NCBI GenBank assembly: GCA_015143295.1
Contig: CM026570.1
Span: 23,567,250-23,631,249 of the forward strand
Source: Tetracentron sinense
Lineage: Eukaryota; Streptophyta; Magnoliopsida; Trochodendrales; Trochodendraceae
Direction: 5' to 3'
DNA length: 64,000 nt
Below the pieces are notes generated by a model. It saw nothing but the letters and a program-made list of their open reading frames with translations, was not told the origin of the DNA and did not search any database. The position numbers and the translations under genes are program-made. This document shows, one piece after another, positions 36,241 through 48,501 of this stretch; positions within the stretch are counted from its first letter, which is position 1; each line of letters begins with the position of its first letter.

Positions 36241-37270
36241 CTTAGTCATATCTTGGGATTCAATGTATGCCCCCCAAAGAATTGTTTTTCTAAAATTAAA
36301 AAGAGGCATACTTTCAGAATATAGGGTCTTTACCCCAGTTCAGTACATCCCTTGCTTACCTTACCTGTTTTAAGTTGATATTCCATACACGCTTCACTGG
36401 GTTTTTGTCAGCACGTGCCCCTGCAAGTTTGCAGGCAGATCATACATGACAAAAGCTTAAGTGTAATATTTCAATTGGTGTCTTGTAATTTTGTTGTGAG
36501 GTCATGTAATGACATTATTTACCATTTTGATTAGTTTAACCCTAACTCATCAAAGGTTCTAGGTCATACGATAAAAATTGATTGTGTTTAATAGAGAATT
36601 GAGTAGCATAATAATGTGGGTGAGATACATTGTATCACTATTAGGTGTATCTCAATCCCCATCTTTGATTAGAATCAATTAAAATATAGATTAGATTTGA
36701 TTGACTCTAGTTTCCACCTAGATAGATTCACCTATGTATAAACTCTATGGGTCGATGTGATAAGGTATCCAATTATGAATAGAATCATTTCTTTTAAAGT
36801 ATTTCCTTAAGATACGATATCATATATATAGGGTATACCAAGCCCAATAAATTATACTGATCACCTTTATCATCTTCTCTCAATCGGTATGCTGTAGTTA
36901 TCCAGGGAAGATCGATATGGGGTTTGTCACTAAAATAGAAAATCTTGCAATTATTCCGAGACTACAAATTTAAAAGTCTTACACTTTTCTCTAACCCTCA
37001 TCTTAGTTAGATTCTGTTTGGCATGTCTATATTTTGGATCTATTTGTCTATACCTCTACTGCGGTTCGTGCGTAGACATTTTCACGTTTTAGACCATTTA
37101 GCGCGTCTACTAGTTATATATAAAAGACAAAAAGGCGTATCATGTAAAAAGAAATCAAAATTGTGGGGATTTTCGGGAAAGAAGAACGCATCTATTGCGG
37201 ATAGATGACTGAAAGGAGATTCGAGTCATTTTTTTGACTGTTTTACCCCAACCTATAAACAAAAATATAT
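36241..37270. other. Gene-free, unassigned sequence
   Basis: AT-rich sequence with no domain-bearing reading frame, no clear inverted repeats and no match to other parts of the window that I could see. Confidence 0.5.
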
Positions 37271-37731
37271 GTCTCTAGTAGGCGACTTTCCACCATAATA
37301 CACATGGCCAACCCGCAGATAAGTCTATCTGGATGCTAGATTTGATTGCTAGGGATTTAGAGCATCTGCTACTGCTACCAACAACTCTCTTACCAAGATG
37401 AGTAACTATTTGATGACCATATGAGATGCGAGCTATGATACTAACTGCTGCTTTGCAAGAGGATGGATTGAAAGACCCATCACAGTTTATCTTAATCCTA
37501 CCTTGGGGAGGAGGAATCCACTCTACTTCGGCATTTAAGTTCTCTAAATGCATAGAGCCTGAATGTGAGGATGATGCGATTTCTTCTATCAAATAGGAAG
37601 CTCTTTGTACAGTCAATAACGGGTTTGGGAAAATGATATGGAAGATCTTTTCATCGTGGCTCTTCCATATGAACCAGAACACGATAGCAATTTTGTTCAA
37701 CAACACAAGTTAATTTTTGCTTTGACACACA

Positions 37732-37905
37732 CTAGGGCTTTGTCCCAGTGGTAGTGTATCCCCTGCTTTGAGGGGAGGTACCGGGTTCCATTCCCAAGAA
37801 GGTGGGAGTTTGTATATACTCTCCACCCACCCACCCACTAACTGATACTAACATCGAACCGGCGTTGCGGCCTAAACGTATATCTTGAACCAATTTTTTT
37901 TTTGC
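37732..37905 (+). mobile_element. tRNA-derived SINE
   Basis: Pol III-type internal promoter: A-box-like TTGTCCCAGTGGTAG near 37741 and B-box-like GGGTTCCATTCCC near 37784, about 35 bases apart, as in tRNA genes. A non-tRNA body follows and then a T-rich tail (about 37894-37903). It interrupts the minus-strand LINE fragment. It does not fold into a full tRNA that I can see, so a SINE is preferred. Confidence 0.65.
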
Positions 37906-38183
37906 TTTGGCTAGGCCTAGGTTCAAATGCAACCATTGCTCGTACCATTCCCCTAATAAAAATAAAAAATTCTAATCAGAGGGCCAGATTGACATAGGAG
38001 AGACAGTCCAGACAGTTCTTTCAAAATGACAACAAATGAGGAGGTGCTCAATAGTCTCCGAGAAACCGAGACACAGTGGGCAAGACTCATCCACTATGAT
38101 TGTTATCTTAATTAGGTTCACATTCTTTTGCCACTATATCCTGAAAACATTTTCAAACAAAGGTGTTGATCTTAAGGGCCCTA

Positions 38184-38320
38184 TGTTTGGTTGCTAAGAA
38201 AATAAGTTAAAACATGGAAAAGAAAAGAAAAGAAGATAAAACACAATTAAAAATTGTCTTAGAAATCTAAAAGTTTCTTTTATTTTCCATGTTTTCACCT
38301 ATTTTCTCGGCAACCAAACA
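38184..38320. mobile_element. MITE, TGTTTGGTTGC family, copy 1
   Basis: 137 bp flanked by TA on both sides. Inverted ends TGTTTGGTTGCTAAGAAAAT and its reverse partner ATTTTCTCGGCAACCAAACA; the pairing continues for about 40 bases (AAACATGGAAAA/TTTTCCATGTTTT). Inserted in the LINE fragment. A second copy lies at 43209-43311. Confidence 0.8.
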
Positions 38321-39030
38321 TAGCATAACAGACCATACCAATTTCCACAAATGAGGGTGCACTGAGTAAGAGGACAAAGCACGATCTGACCTTCTAGATA
38401 TAGGATTCTCCAAGGCGAGCATATAGGTGGATTTCACCGAGAAGGAGCCTTTTTTATTTGTGTGCAAAACCATTACATCTTCTGCTCCCTTTAAACTGAA
38501 ATGTATAGCAAATCCAAAAAAAGGGATAGGCACTGCAGAAACTCTCTGATTCTCCATTTGTTCTCCTAAAGATCGATGAAGTCTGCGACTAAATTCCATG
38601 AATTATTGATTGGATGACATGAGATGAGTTTATGGTGGTGCAAAATTGGAACCCAATGAGGATTGATACTAATTCCATTCCCTACGTCCGTACCCTTTCT
38701 CCAGAAGGGTTAGGTAATCTTAAGCGTGGTTAATAGGGATTAAATGGGACACGTGTTGATGTATGGGTGTAATTAAACTCTCCCAAGGTCGATCGTGATT
38801 GGCTGCGATCCGATCTCATCTGCTTACAGTTAAATCTCTTATATTATACTAATGAAGAACGTTCTAAGTCATTGATTGCTTTATCAAAAAAGTCATTGAT
38901 TGCGAAAGACAATGATGTCAACATAATCTCTTGTACCCACGTGATTTATGTTCTTTAATTCATGTGCACCAGCGTGATTCTCGGTCGCGTGCATCATGTG
39001 TACTTCCACGTGCTTTATATTTTAGAGGAA

Positions 39031-39342
39031 ACCAAATCCTCTACCATGATAACCGGATTTGGCAAATTTGGTTATAACCCGGGAGGTCGCCTTTTGACAC
39101 CCTTAAGGTTATGATTCACCAATCCTTACGGTTCACACACCCATCCTTATTATTATTTTTAAAAATATTTTAATATTAAAAAAACACAAAGAACAGTTTT
39201 TTAATTTTAAAAAAAGAATTAATTTATTTTCTAAAAACAAAGGATGGGTGTGAGTGAATCTTAACCTCAATTAAGTGGTATCAAAAGGGACACATGTGGA
39301 ACTCAAGGGGCCAAATCCGGTTATCACCGTAAAGGATTTGGT
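39031..39342. mobile_element. Fold-back element, copy 2
   Basis: Left end ACCAAATCCTCTACCATGAT and reversed right end ACCAAATCCTTTACGGTGAT, continuing into AACCGGATTTGG on both sides; inner arms share CACACCCATCC/GGATGGGTGTG. It shares AAGATTCAC words with the element at 9899-10162. AT-rich core, non-coding. Confidence 0.75.
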
Positions 39343-41030
39343 CTCATTTTACAGTGCTGTAGAAATTCACCTACGGCTTGTCTGAGTCACTGGTCCTCAT
39401 ATGTGCCGTTGAACTTTTTATTTTATTTTTATGATAATTGAAATCTAACCACCAACCCAACAACTAAGAGGATTGGTTAAGACCACGCCTTGCCAGCAAC
39501 TGTCTACAATCTGAAACAGAAAACAAGGATTCCGAATAGCTAAACTGACCTCCCTGTCTTGAGCCCACAACAGCTAGGCGATGAGCATAAACATTAGCCA
39601 TACGCTGAGTGTGAGAGATATGAAATTCAGGAACTTGGATCAAGATGGCTCGGATATATATCCTCCATAACCGTCCAACCTCCCAAGGAACCGCAAGACT
39701 GGGGTCGGCAAAATAATTAACTACTCCAAGCGAACTTGGTATTGTTAATGTATGTCAAATGACCTTGAAAGAAAATTAGAATGTCAAATTCGAAACAGAT
39801 GAACCAAAGAGATTTCAAGAAGTAACTCGTAGAGTCATTCTCTCACCAGTGAAGCAACAATTGTATAACGAGGAGAAAGTTGTCGTGTTTTTGGGAGGAG
39901 GAGAAAGTTGTTGCTTTTACTGTTTAAAAGGTAACCGATTAAAGCAAAAGGCTTTGGGCACTATGAGGCACACTATGCCTTCGCACGGACATTAATCTTT
40001 AGTTACGTTTGAGTTGCTTCATCTTTTGATTCACTCACGACTGTTCGTTGGATGTTAGGCCTTTCATCGTCTGTCCACGAGTGACCACGTGCCCCTTGGC
40101 TAGAAGAGAATTCGATTACGCCCATGGAATGGTTAATTTCACACGGGAGATTGGGGGGTTAATCATGACCATTCGATTGATCCATGCTGACCCACAGAAC
40201 CCAAGCCGCATCAAATCAAGCGAAGGGACCTGCTTGATGGACACTAACTAGATTGGTCAAGACCAAGGATGAAGGAGACCCATGGTTGTCCTCTCCCGAA
40301 CAAGACAGGAGGCCTAGTTCAATCTGAAAGGTATTGCCAATCAGATCACTTAGGGTGGTCCGATTGTGTGTCCATGATCTGATCAGGGAATTATCATATT
40401 CATCCAATCATGGATGAGGATGTACTTGTTCGTTTGGGGACATGATATTCAAAATCAGAATAAGATTAGGGTATGCAGACTAGATTCACTCAACAATCAG
40501 TCCATGAATGGATCGGGTTAAGGCTAACCCTATAACCAAACAAACACTCGATATCCACAAGGATCAGTATAACCATGTAACCAAACACGTATAGTCCTAA
40601 ATTAGACTATTCTTAGAATTGTATCCAAACAGTTTAAAAGATGGGACCTTTGCATCCTTGTAACCAAACAATCCATGGAATGGATGAAGATTACTCTTGT
40701 TTCCAAATAATTTAGACATAACATGAGTTACTAAAAGGACTACGCTTGATCCGGACAAGTGGGGATTATATCAAATTTTGAGCAAGCCGTACGACTCGTG
40801 GTGCCGGCCGCACCTTGCCATGTAGTTGCCAACTCCATACTTCCACTACCAAAGCTGCATTAAGATTCTGCACATTCTGCCTCTGCAGTAGATTAGATTT
40901 GCAACCAAATAGTCTAATAGAACAACCCTAAGTTGTTCCAGTTAATATAAAAGGATAGCAGAACTGCTCCGAATAACTTAGAACTGTCTAACAAAATGGA
41001 TTAAGTTACACAAACAAGAACAAGCGGGAT
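39343..41030. other. Gene-free, repeat-like sequence
   Basis: No supported gene. The part around 40430-40760 is rich in GTAACCAAACA-type words typical of worn MITE edges, but no pair of ends could be fixed. Confidence 0.4.
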
Positions 41031-41033
41031 AAT

Positions 41034-41455
41034 ATCAAATTTTGAGCCGAGCTGAGTTTTCAATCTTGAAATGTATTTAAGCTGAGCACGAGCCAAGGCA
41101 TGTTTGATTCGGCTCGGCTCGGCTCGATTCGGGTCGGCTTGAATATTATATATATTAGAAAATAAAAAATATTATCTAGATATATCATTATTATTTACCT
41201 ATATATATATAATTATTGTTTTTATTTAAAATTATTTTTTTAAATAAATCAAGCCGAGCTCAAGCCAGCTATTTGATTTCAATCCAACTTTTCGAGCATC
41301 TTTTCAAGTTGAGCCGAGCTCGAGCCAGCTATTTGATTTCAAGCCAACTTTTCGAGATCTTTTCAAGTTGAGCCGAGCTCTAGCCTAGATTAAGCCCCTA
41401 TCAAGTCGAGCCGAGCTGGACAAAGCTTGGCTCAGCTCAACTCGATTACCCCTAT
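41034..41455. mobile_element. GAGCCGAGCTCG-rich non-autonomous repeat
   Basis: Left and right parts are full of GGCTCGGCTCG and GAGCCGAGCTC words around an AT-rich centre (41145-41250). It contains a direct duplication of about 65 bases (AGCCAGCTATTTGATTTCAA at about 41264 and 41326). Such sequences are common plant non-autonomous DNA elements; ends not determined. Confidence 0.5.
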
Positions 41456-41744
41456 CTTCCGTCAAGCAATGCAAACTTGTATACCAGAGTGAATTTGGAA
41501 AGCTAAGTTGAATCTCAGAGGTAGTGTTGTTATTTCTCTTGAATATGAAAGACTTCAACTATCTTCAAGAAATAATTTTAACTAAGTGCCTCTTAACTGT
41601 GCAATTTGCAATTCACGTATTACTATGTATAATTATATAGTAATCATGTTTATGCATCTTTCGGGATTCTAAAATTGGTTTTGAGAGTTGTTCTATTTTA
41701 AGGTGCTATGCACCAACAGAGCAAAGTTCGTGATTTGGCATGTG

Positions 41745-41990
41745 AATGATGCAACTCCATGTACCTCATCTCACCAAAGAGAAGTACGACAGTTGGAGTA
41801 TCCAAGAAAAGGCATTGCTTGGTTCACCATGGTGCTTGGGAGATCGTTGAAAAGGGTTATGTTGAACCTAAGAACATTCAAGAAGTGGCCGCTGCATTGA
41901 CCAAAATCAAATAGAATCCCTATGAGATTCAAAGAAAAAAATACAAGAAAATACTCTTCCTCATCTATTATTGTTTGAATGAGTCTATTG
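41745..41990 (+). mobile_element. Ty1/copia gag scrap (fossil)
   Basis: A short region reading VPHLTKEKYDSWSIQ and, further on, EIVEKGYVEP-like sequence, the start of the gag (UBN2-type) protein of plant Ty1/copia elements. Broken and isolated; no LTR or pol nearby. Confidence 0.6.
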
Positions 41991-42066
41991 TTAAAAAAGG
42001 TAGCATCCGTTTGGGAGATTCTATATAATTCATGAGATTAATTTTCATGGGGAGCTCTGCATCATG

Positions 42067-42144
42067 CGGAGCTCCCTTTTTACACTAAGGGGGGCAAAAT
42101 GTGTAATTATCATTTGCCCCCCTTAGTGTAAAAAGGGGGCTCCG
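42067..42144. repeat. Near-perfect long hairpin
   Basis: Left arm CGGAGCTCCCTTTTTACACT continuing to GGGGGGCAAAATG, right arm its reverse complement (CATTTGCCCCCCTTAGTG onward to GGGGGCTCCG). Stem about 33 bp, loop about 9 nt. Probably a very young or very short MITE; could form a strong RNA stem if transcribed. Confidence 0.9.
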
Positions 42145-43208
42145 CTTCATATTTAAACTGCAAATTCATTTAGAGAAGTTTTTTTTTGCAGGGATATCAT
42201 TTACCTCCGTTTAGCGATCAGTGGTTAGCTTGGAGATTGGAGCTCTTGCAACTCATCGTCCGGGAATAGATCCCAAGACCTCTCACTTGAGAGAGGCCAC
42301 ACCCCACCATTTAGAAAAGTTGAAAAGTGAAGAGAGTCCGTCTTGAAACACTCATGAATCAATCCAACCAATTTTAGATTATTGTCAAGGTTTTTGGTTG
42401 TTGTAAATTAACTAAGAAGAAATGGTGAAGAGTAAAGTTAAAATCGAGTAGTGAAGAGGATACTATGTTCCTTGGATACAATGTTCGATTATATTATCGT
42501 GGCTGTTGAAGATTATAAGGACTCGGGGTGCAGTAACCGTCAATGAACTTATGAAATTTTTACAAGCCCATTAGCAAAAATTTAACAAGATATATCAGCT
42601 GACCACGAGAAAAACATTCATTCCCACATGGGAAACATTGATGCGACAAATGTAAAACAAAGGAAAGACAATTTCGACTATTTAGCAGTTGGGTGGCCAA
42701 TACTTTTCAACCACTTAAATAGAAATCAATAGGTTTCAAATAATGATTCATATAGTACTCCTTCAAATTGTCTTTGTCGCCTAGGATTATAAAGAACCAA
42801 TAACTTTTAGACACATAAGGAAAGTGGCATTTACATAGATTTTTTTTCTTTTTTTAATAGGATTAGGAGTTCCTCTAGGTGGGGGTAGAGTAAAATACTC
42901 TAGCCCAATCTCTCCAACTCGACACGTGTCTCTTTTAAGTTTTAACTCTCTTTTAATTGTGGTTATAATTCACTAACTCTTGGGATGTGTTCGTTTGACA
43001 AGAAAGTATGGAAAAGTGAAAAGTGAATTTTCTTGCATTTTTCTTGCGTTTGGTGTGCAAGAAAACACACTTTTATTTTCTTGCACTTTTTCAATAGTGA
43101 CAATTTCTCTCAAAAACTCCCTCCATCCTTTGATGATTTTTTTGAAAAAAAAATTAATTTTCTTTTCTTTCACCCACTTTCTTTTCAACCGATCATATTC
43201 TTACCCCA
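42145..43208. other. Gene-free sequence
   Basis: No gene supported. 42890-42970 resembles the AAGATTCAC fold-back family edge. 42985-43120 has GTTCGTTTGACAAGAAAG and TTTGGTGTGCAAGAAAA, possibly a worn relative of the neighbouring MITE. Confidence 0.4.
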
Positions 43209-43311
43209 TGTTTAGTTGCCAAGAAATTGGACAAAATATAACTATCGTATTAGAAATCTAAAATTTTCTTTTAAATTCCATGTTTTCACCTATTTTCTCG
43301 GCAACCAAACA
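43209..43311. mobile_element. MITE, TGTTTGGTTGC family, copy 2
   Basis: Starts TGTTTAGTTGCCAAGAAA and ends TTTTCTCGGCAACCAAACA followed by TA; TTAGAAATCTAAAATTTTCT matches the core of copy 1. 103 bp. Confidence 0.7.
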
Positions 43312-43585
43312 TACTAGGGTGGGTTAAATAATTTAGCCTTAATTTTTAGAAAAATAAAATAAAATTTTAATCAAAGGTTAAAGTTCTTAACATAATTAAA
43401 GAGTGTTAGAGGTTGAGTTAAAGACTAGGCATAATATTGTACCCTAAATATAATTAATTTTTTCCCATTTTTATACAATAAAAAAGCTGAGGTGATGTAG
43501 TTTCCTGTCATGTCAGAACATCATTGGTCTTTTGTAAGTCAAGCTAAAAAAAAGAGAGATTAATTATCAATAGGAGTTCCGTTGT

Positions 43586-43726
43586 ACTGTCAACCAGAGC
43601 AACCCAATATTTGCCTTGAAAAGTGGTAATTTTGGTCATTGTGACCATAAGGGTGTTTTTTTGTTAGTAAATTTTTCCATAAATATCTCTTTGCAAGGCA
43701 AATTTTGAGTTGCTCTAGTTGACTGT
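43586..43726. mobile_element. MITE with GAGCAAC inverted repeats
   Basis: 141 bp. Left end ACTGTCAACCAGAGCAACCC and reversed right end ACAGTCAACTAGAGCAACTC; pairing continues through ATTTGCCTTG, about 33 bases. Non-coding. Confidence 0.8.
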
Positions 43727-43882
43727 TCCCCAGAGCTCTTGGTAGTTATCCTCAAAATAAGAATAACATTGTTGATTAGTTATGCTCCTTCAAACCTTGA
43801 TGAAAGTGCCATCGAGATAGATAAGTTGGATTGAAAGCTCTTTTTGCTCTGGAGGTGCAAGTTAGCAAAGACAATATTTTAA

Positions 43883-45235
43883 GTGCATGATAGCAAGAAA
43901 ATTGAGAACGTTTTGCTAGGGTCTATAGAAAACCCTAGGGTTACCGGCGGTGGAGAGGGAGATTCCTCCTCAAGACTGCCGGATCGTCCCCTCTCTTTTG
44001 CTGCTATTGTTGGTAGAAAATCATCTTCTTCGTTGGATACTCCTCATTCTTCTATTCCTCTCAAAAAGCCAGGCTCTTTCTGTGAAGAACTAGCAATATT
44101 ATTCTTTGAGAAGAATCATCAATACTAGCTGCTCCCCATCGTCTATCCCTAGTTGCGAAGTGTTCATATGGTCGGCCTGCCCTGGATGCAATAATGGTTC
44201 ATATGAAAAGAAACTGCAGGTATTCAATTGGCCTTCTCTATTGGGATTCTTGATTCGAGACACCTCCTATTCAGATTTACTTCAGAGGAAGATTTCTTTA
44301 TGGTTTGGATTAAAGAAGTTACTTACATCAATGGATATCTCTTCCGATTTTTCAAATGGACCCCTTCAATCTTATCGGGGGTGGAACCATCCATAGTTCA
44401 GATATGGGTAAGTTTTCCAAACCTTCCTCTTCATCTATTTAATGAATCAGCCCTTACTTCTATTAGTAGTATCTTTGGCAAGGTGTTAAAGATTGATGGA
44501 GCAACAAGATCATTCTCAAGATTGAGTGTTGCAAGAATTTGCATTGAGATAGATATTCTAAAAACCAATCTAGATCATTTCTAGTTGAGATTAGGGGACC
44601 ATGGTAGATGGCAATCAGTGGAGTATGAAAAAAAAATTCGGTTTTGTGTTAGATGCAAAAAACTTGGTCATGATGTTACTCATGCTCTATGGACAGACCC
44701 AAAAATGGTAATACAGTGTTTTGGAAAGATGATAAAGTTTCTTTTAAGCATCAAACAAAGCAATGGGTTTTGAAGCAATTTAATTTGGTAGAGAATCCTA
44801 TTGTTGAATCTTCTATCCCGATCCTCCCCAAAGATCCCATCCCAGTACAGATTGCAAATCATGATCATGGGTTGTCTTCCATGCAAATAGCTGCTAAGGT
44901 AAGTGGTATTGTTGTTCTTAATTCAGATCCTATTAATCTATCCAATACAGGTATGACTTCTTCCAAAGATCCCATCCCTGAGTAATATCCAGTTCAAGGT
45001 CGTGGGTCGACTTCCAAGCCATTAGCTGAAAAGGAGAAAGGTACAAATTTTCCTATTACAGACCGTGTTATTCTAACTAGTCCAAGTATGATCTCTAATA
45101 ATTCTTCCATTGATTTGCAGATAGAGGCTTTAGAAATAACAAAAAATTTTGGAGACATTGGTAAGAATATTGCTGATCAAAATAAAGAACACACTTATCA
45201 AATTTCGACTTCGGATGAGGAAAAGATCAAATAAG
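43883..45235 (+). pseudogene. LINE ORF1-like (DUF4283 plus zinc knuckle), decayed
   Basis: Nucleic-acid-binding protein of plant L1 elements. Starts MHDSKKIENVLLGSIENP; a DUF4283-type domain spans about 44070-44560 (FRFTSEEDFFMVW, PSIVQIWVSFPNLPLHLFNE, GKVLKIDGATRSFSRLSVAR), followed by a CVRCKKLGHDV zinc knuckle at about 44650 in which the last cysteine is not evident. A low-complexity polar tail follows. Interrupted by stops and shifts, e.g. near 44128 and 44583. Confidence 0.7.
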
Positions 45236-45239
45236 AAGG

Positions 45240-47830
45240 CCCTCATCTTTTAAATTTCAACAGATGTGGATTAATCACTCGGATTTTTCTAGAATTGTGA
45301 CTGCATTATGGGGTCCATCTATCTCGGCTAACCTTCTTATTTCCTTCTTCCTTAAGCTTAAAAGGCTAAAATCTTCTTTAAAGATCTGGAATAGGGAAGT
45401 CTTTGAAAATATTTTTCAAAAACTTAAAGATCTCGAGAGTCAGATTTGCTGTCTGGAAGAAGAAATTCAAAGATTTTGAGATGATGGGAAAAAATGCTCT
45501 ATTATCTAACCTCAAGGTTGAACTAGAATCTGTCCTTCTTTAAGAAGAAATTTATTAGAGACAAAAATCTAGAGTTCAATGGCTCAAAGAAGGTGACAGT
45601 AACACAAATTTCTTCCACATGGTCACTAATTCTAAGAGGGGGCATAATGGAATTTCTAGAATTCAAAATGCTCAAGGTAACTGGCTGGATTCTTAGGAGG
45701 ATATAGGCAATGAAGCGGTAAATTTCTTTAAAAATTTGCTTTCTTTTGATAATGTTATGCTTGATCATGATATTTTGAATTATATTCCTTGTCTAATTTC
45801 TTTGGAAAGTAATATTTTTATATCTACATTACCAACTATAGAAGAAATTAAAAAGGTTGTTTTTAGTATATCGGCCGATAGTGCTCCTGGTCCAGATGGT
45901 TTTTCTCGTGATTTTTTTCATTCTTGCTAGAACATTATCAAGGAAGATCTTTTACATGCTATTACATTCTTTTTCATGTCTGCTGAAATTCCTAGAGCAA
46001 TCAATGCAACTGCTATTGCTTTAATTCCTAAATGCAGCTCTCCTGTGTCTTTTTCGGATTTCAGACCAATTAGTCTTTGAAACTTTCTTTATATGATTAT
46101 ATCACGTATATTGGCTGATCGTATTGATATATTTCTTCCTAACATTATTTTTGATGAGCAAAGTGCCTTCATGAAAGGTAGAAATATTATAGATAATATT
46201 AGTTTAGCTCAGGAGAAGGTGCAAGACATTGATAAGAAAACTCCTGGAGGTAATGTTATATTTAAACTTGATATGTCTAAAGCTTATGATCATAGAATGA
46301 AATGAAATTTCATTTTCGCCGTTCTACATAGGATGGGTTTTAAATACGATTCCATTAGATTGATTCGTGGTTGCCTTATTAATCAATGTTTTTCTATTTT
46401 TATTAATGGAAGTTTGCAAGGTTTTTTTCAGAGTTCGCGTGGTCTTCGGCAAGGTGATCCCCCATCTCCTGTTCTTTTATTTTAGCTGAAGAAGTCCTCA
46501 GTAGAGGCATCAAAATCATTTCTGAGAGTCTTGCGTCCACTTATAAATTGGGAAGGTACGGTATACCGGTTTCTCACATTCTATTTGCTGATGATACTCT
46601 CATAGTTTGTAATGGTAGGAAACAGAATATTAGGAAAAATTTTTTATTTTATTTCCTCTTATGAGAAAGCTTCAAGTCAGTTGATTAATAAATCTAAAAG
46701 TACTTTTTATTGTTCTGATAAGATGTCTAGGATGAGAACTGAGTATATTTTTAACTACATGGGCATTCCTAGAAAAAAATTTCCTTTTATTTATCTAGGT
46801 ACAAAGGTCGTCTTAAAAAGCGTTATTTTAACTCTCTTATAGATTAAATCATTTCTAAGGTGGAAGGATGGAAAGCTAATTTTTTATCGAATGGTGGGAG
46901 ATTAATTCTTATTAAGCATGTTTTATCTTCAATTTTCACTTATCTTTTAACGGGTATTCATGTTCCTAAAGTAATTACTAATCAAATTGATAGAACTATG
47001 GCAAAAAAAATTTGGAATAATACGAATGAAGTTAAAAAAAGGCCATTGGATTAATTGGAATATTTGCTCCCTTCCTCAATTCGAAGGTAGTCTAGGAATT
47101 AGGAAAATGAATGATTTTTCTATTGCTCTTAGAACGAAACAAGCTTGGAATCTATTTCAATCTACAAATCTTTGGTCCACTTTTTTTAGGAAAAAGTTTC
47201 AATTTACTCATATTTAGCATGCTTCTTCTTATCCTGGATCTTCTAAAACTTGGATTAAAATTAGTCAACTGTGTAAGGATGTGGTTTACAAATCAACTTC
47301 TTTAATTGGTAATGGTAACAATATTAACTTTTGGTTAGATTGTTGGTTTGGGGAGGGCCCTCTTATTGATCATGCTATTAATACTCCTCATTCTTTTCCC
47401 ATTATTTCTAATATGCTAGATAATAATGGAAATTGGGAATTTCAATTTAGTTAATGATTATATGCCTGACCACTTGAAGAGAGTTATAAGATCTGCAGGA
47501 TTCTTCACTTTTGAATCTGATGATACATTTATTTGGAACCCCAACCCAAATGGTAAGTTTTTTGTTAAAATTGCTTGGGAATCTATCAGACAAACAAATG
47601 TTCGTAAAGACTAGAGTAAGTATATTTGTAATACTATAACCCCAAAAAAAATTCAAATCTTTGGGAGGAAGGTAATGTATGGTGCTGTTTCGATTAAAAC
47701 AAAGATTCAATCTACCGGTATTCCTTTAGTTAGCTACTGTTCCTATTGTAATTCTGGAAATATTGAATCTCTGTCTCATCTTCTTCTTCAAAGTGATATT
47801 GCAGACCTAGTGATATCATTCAATGTCTTC
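45240..47830 (+). pseudogene. LINE ORF2 reverse transcriptase region, decayed
   Basis: Reverse transcriptase of an L1-type LINE. Recognisable: DSAPGPDGFSRDFF (about 45885), IALIPK and DFRPISL (about 46020-46075), DEQSAFMKGRNIIDNI (about 46155), FKLDMSKAYD (about 46262), GLRQGDP (about 46443), and the catalytic FADDT (about 46588). The LPFIYLGTKV-like and later KIAWESI segments follow. Several stops and frame changes divide it, so it is not functional. Confidence 0.8.
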
Positions 47831-47832
47831 TA

Positions 47833-48501
47833 ATGAGATGGTTCAAAGCCTATGATAGACATCATAATGAGCTTTACATTTTGTTTCCTCTTCTTCTCAT
47901 TTGGGAAATATGGAAAGAAAGATGTTCGCATAGATTCAAAGGAGTTCGGAAGTCTTCTGGCATTATTATTGATCATATTAAAGAATGGATGGCGGATTTG
48001 GGACGATTATCGAATAATAAGAGATTGGATCTTTCAACTTTCAGCATTATGATTTCCCCTCCTATGGAAAGAAATTCTATATCTTTTGTTAAATGGATTA
48101 GGCCTCTTCAAGCTAAAATAAAAATGAATGTGGATGGAGCTTCAAGAGGTAATGCTGGCTTAGTTGGTGGAGGGGGTATTATTTGTAATCATCATGGAGA
48201 TATGTTAATTTGTTTTTATGCGTTTTATGATCACTGTTCCAGTTATGTTGCTGACACTAGAGCCCTCCTCGATGGTATTTTGCTTTGCCAATCTATTGGG
48301 TTTATGCAGATTGAGGTAGAATCTGACTCTAAAATTCTTGTGGAAGCCTGGAATGGTATTTTTCATCATCCTTGGAATGTATGGTATTGGAATCAAAAGA
48401 TCAGTAAAGTTAAGAACATTTGCTCATCTATTATTCATATTTACAGGGAAGCAAATCAGGTTGCTGATTTTTTAGAAAATCATGGTTGTGATCTTCATTA
48501 G
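47833..48501 (+). CDS. LINE C-terminal RNase H region, still open over 222 codons
   Basis: Longest open frame of the LINE. Residues 1-80: linker with LLIWEIWKERCSHRFKG, typical after reverse transcriptase. Residues about 95-220: RNase H fold with KMNVDGASRGNAGLVGGGGI (first Asp), ADTRALLDGIL where most relatives have a Glu in place of the Thr or Asp, EVESDSKILVEAW (Asp) and IYREANQVADFL (last Asp). Part of the decayed ORF2, not an independent host gene. Confidence 0.75.
   Translation: MRWFKAYDRHHNELYILFPLLLIWEIWKERCSHRFKGVRKSSGIIIDHIKEWMADLGRLSNNKRLDLSTFSIMISPPMERNSISFVKWIRPLQAKIKMNVDGASRGNAGLVGGGGIICNHHGDMLICFYAFYDHCSSYVADTRALLDGILLCQSIGFMQIEVESDSKILVEAWNGIFHHPWNVWYWNQKISKVKNICSSIIHIYREANQVADFLENHGCDLH

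Larger units (their letters stand above)
37275..38600 (-). mobile_element. L1-type LINE, 3' fragment
   Basis: Minus-strand remnant of a plant L1-type LINE. 38599 down to about 38325 encodes the region after reverse transcriptase (KKGSFSVKSTYMLALENP, HPHLWKLVWSVML), about 38165-37980 a zinc-binding segment (CPLC...HLLICCHF), and 37706-37275 a linker plus the first part of RNase H (EWIPPPQGRIKINCDGSF). RNase H is truncated after its first motif region. The fragment is split by a MITE at 38184-38320 and a SINE at about 37732-37905, and shows stops and frame changes. 5'-truncated, as LINE copies usually are. Confidence 0.75.

Noticed and set aside
37732-37810. A tRNA gene
   Set aside because: A- and B-box-like words are present but no convincing acceptor stem or cloverleaf, and a SINE-like body and tail follow.
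42190-42300. A second SINE-like sequence (CAGTGGTTAGC followed by GGGAATAGATCCC)
   Set aside because: The B box is too poor and no tail is visible.
47833-48501. An independent host RNase H-like gene
   Set aside because: It is continuous in order and orientation with LINE reverse transcriptase remnants and followed by the LINE's 3' end and A run.
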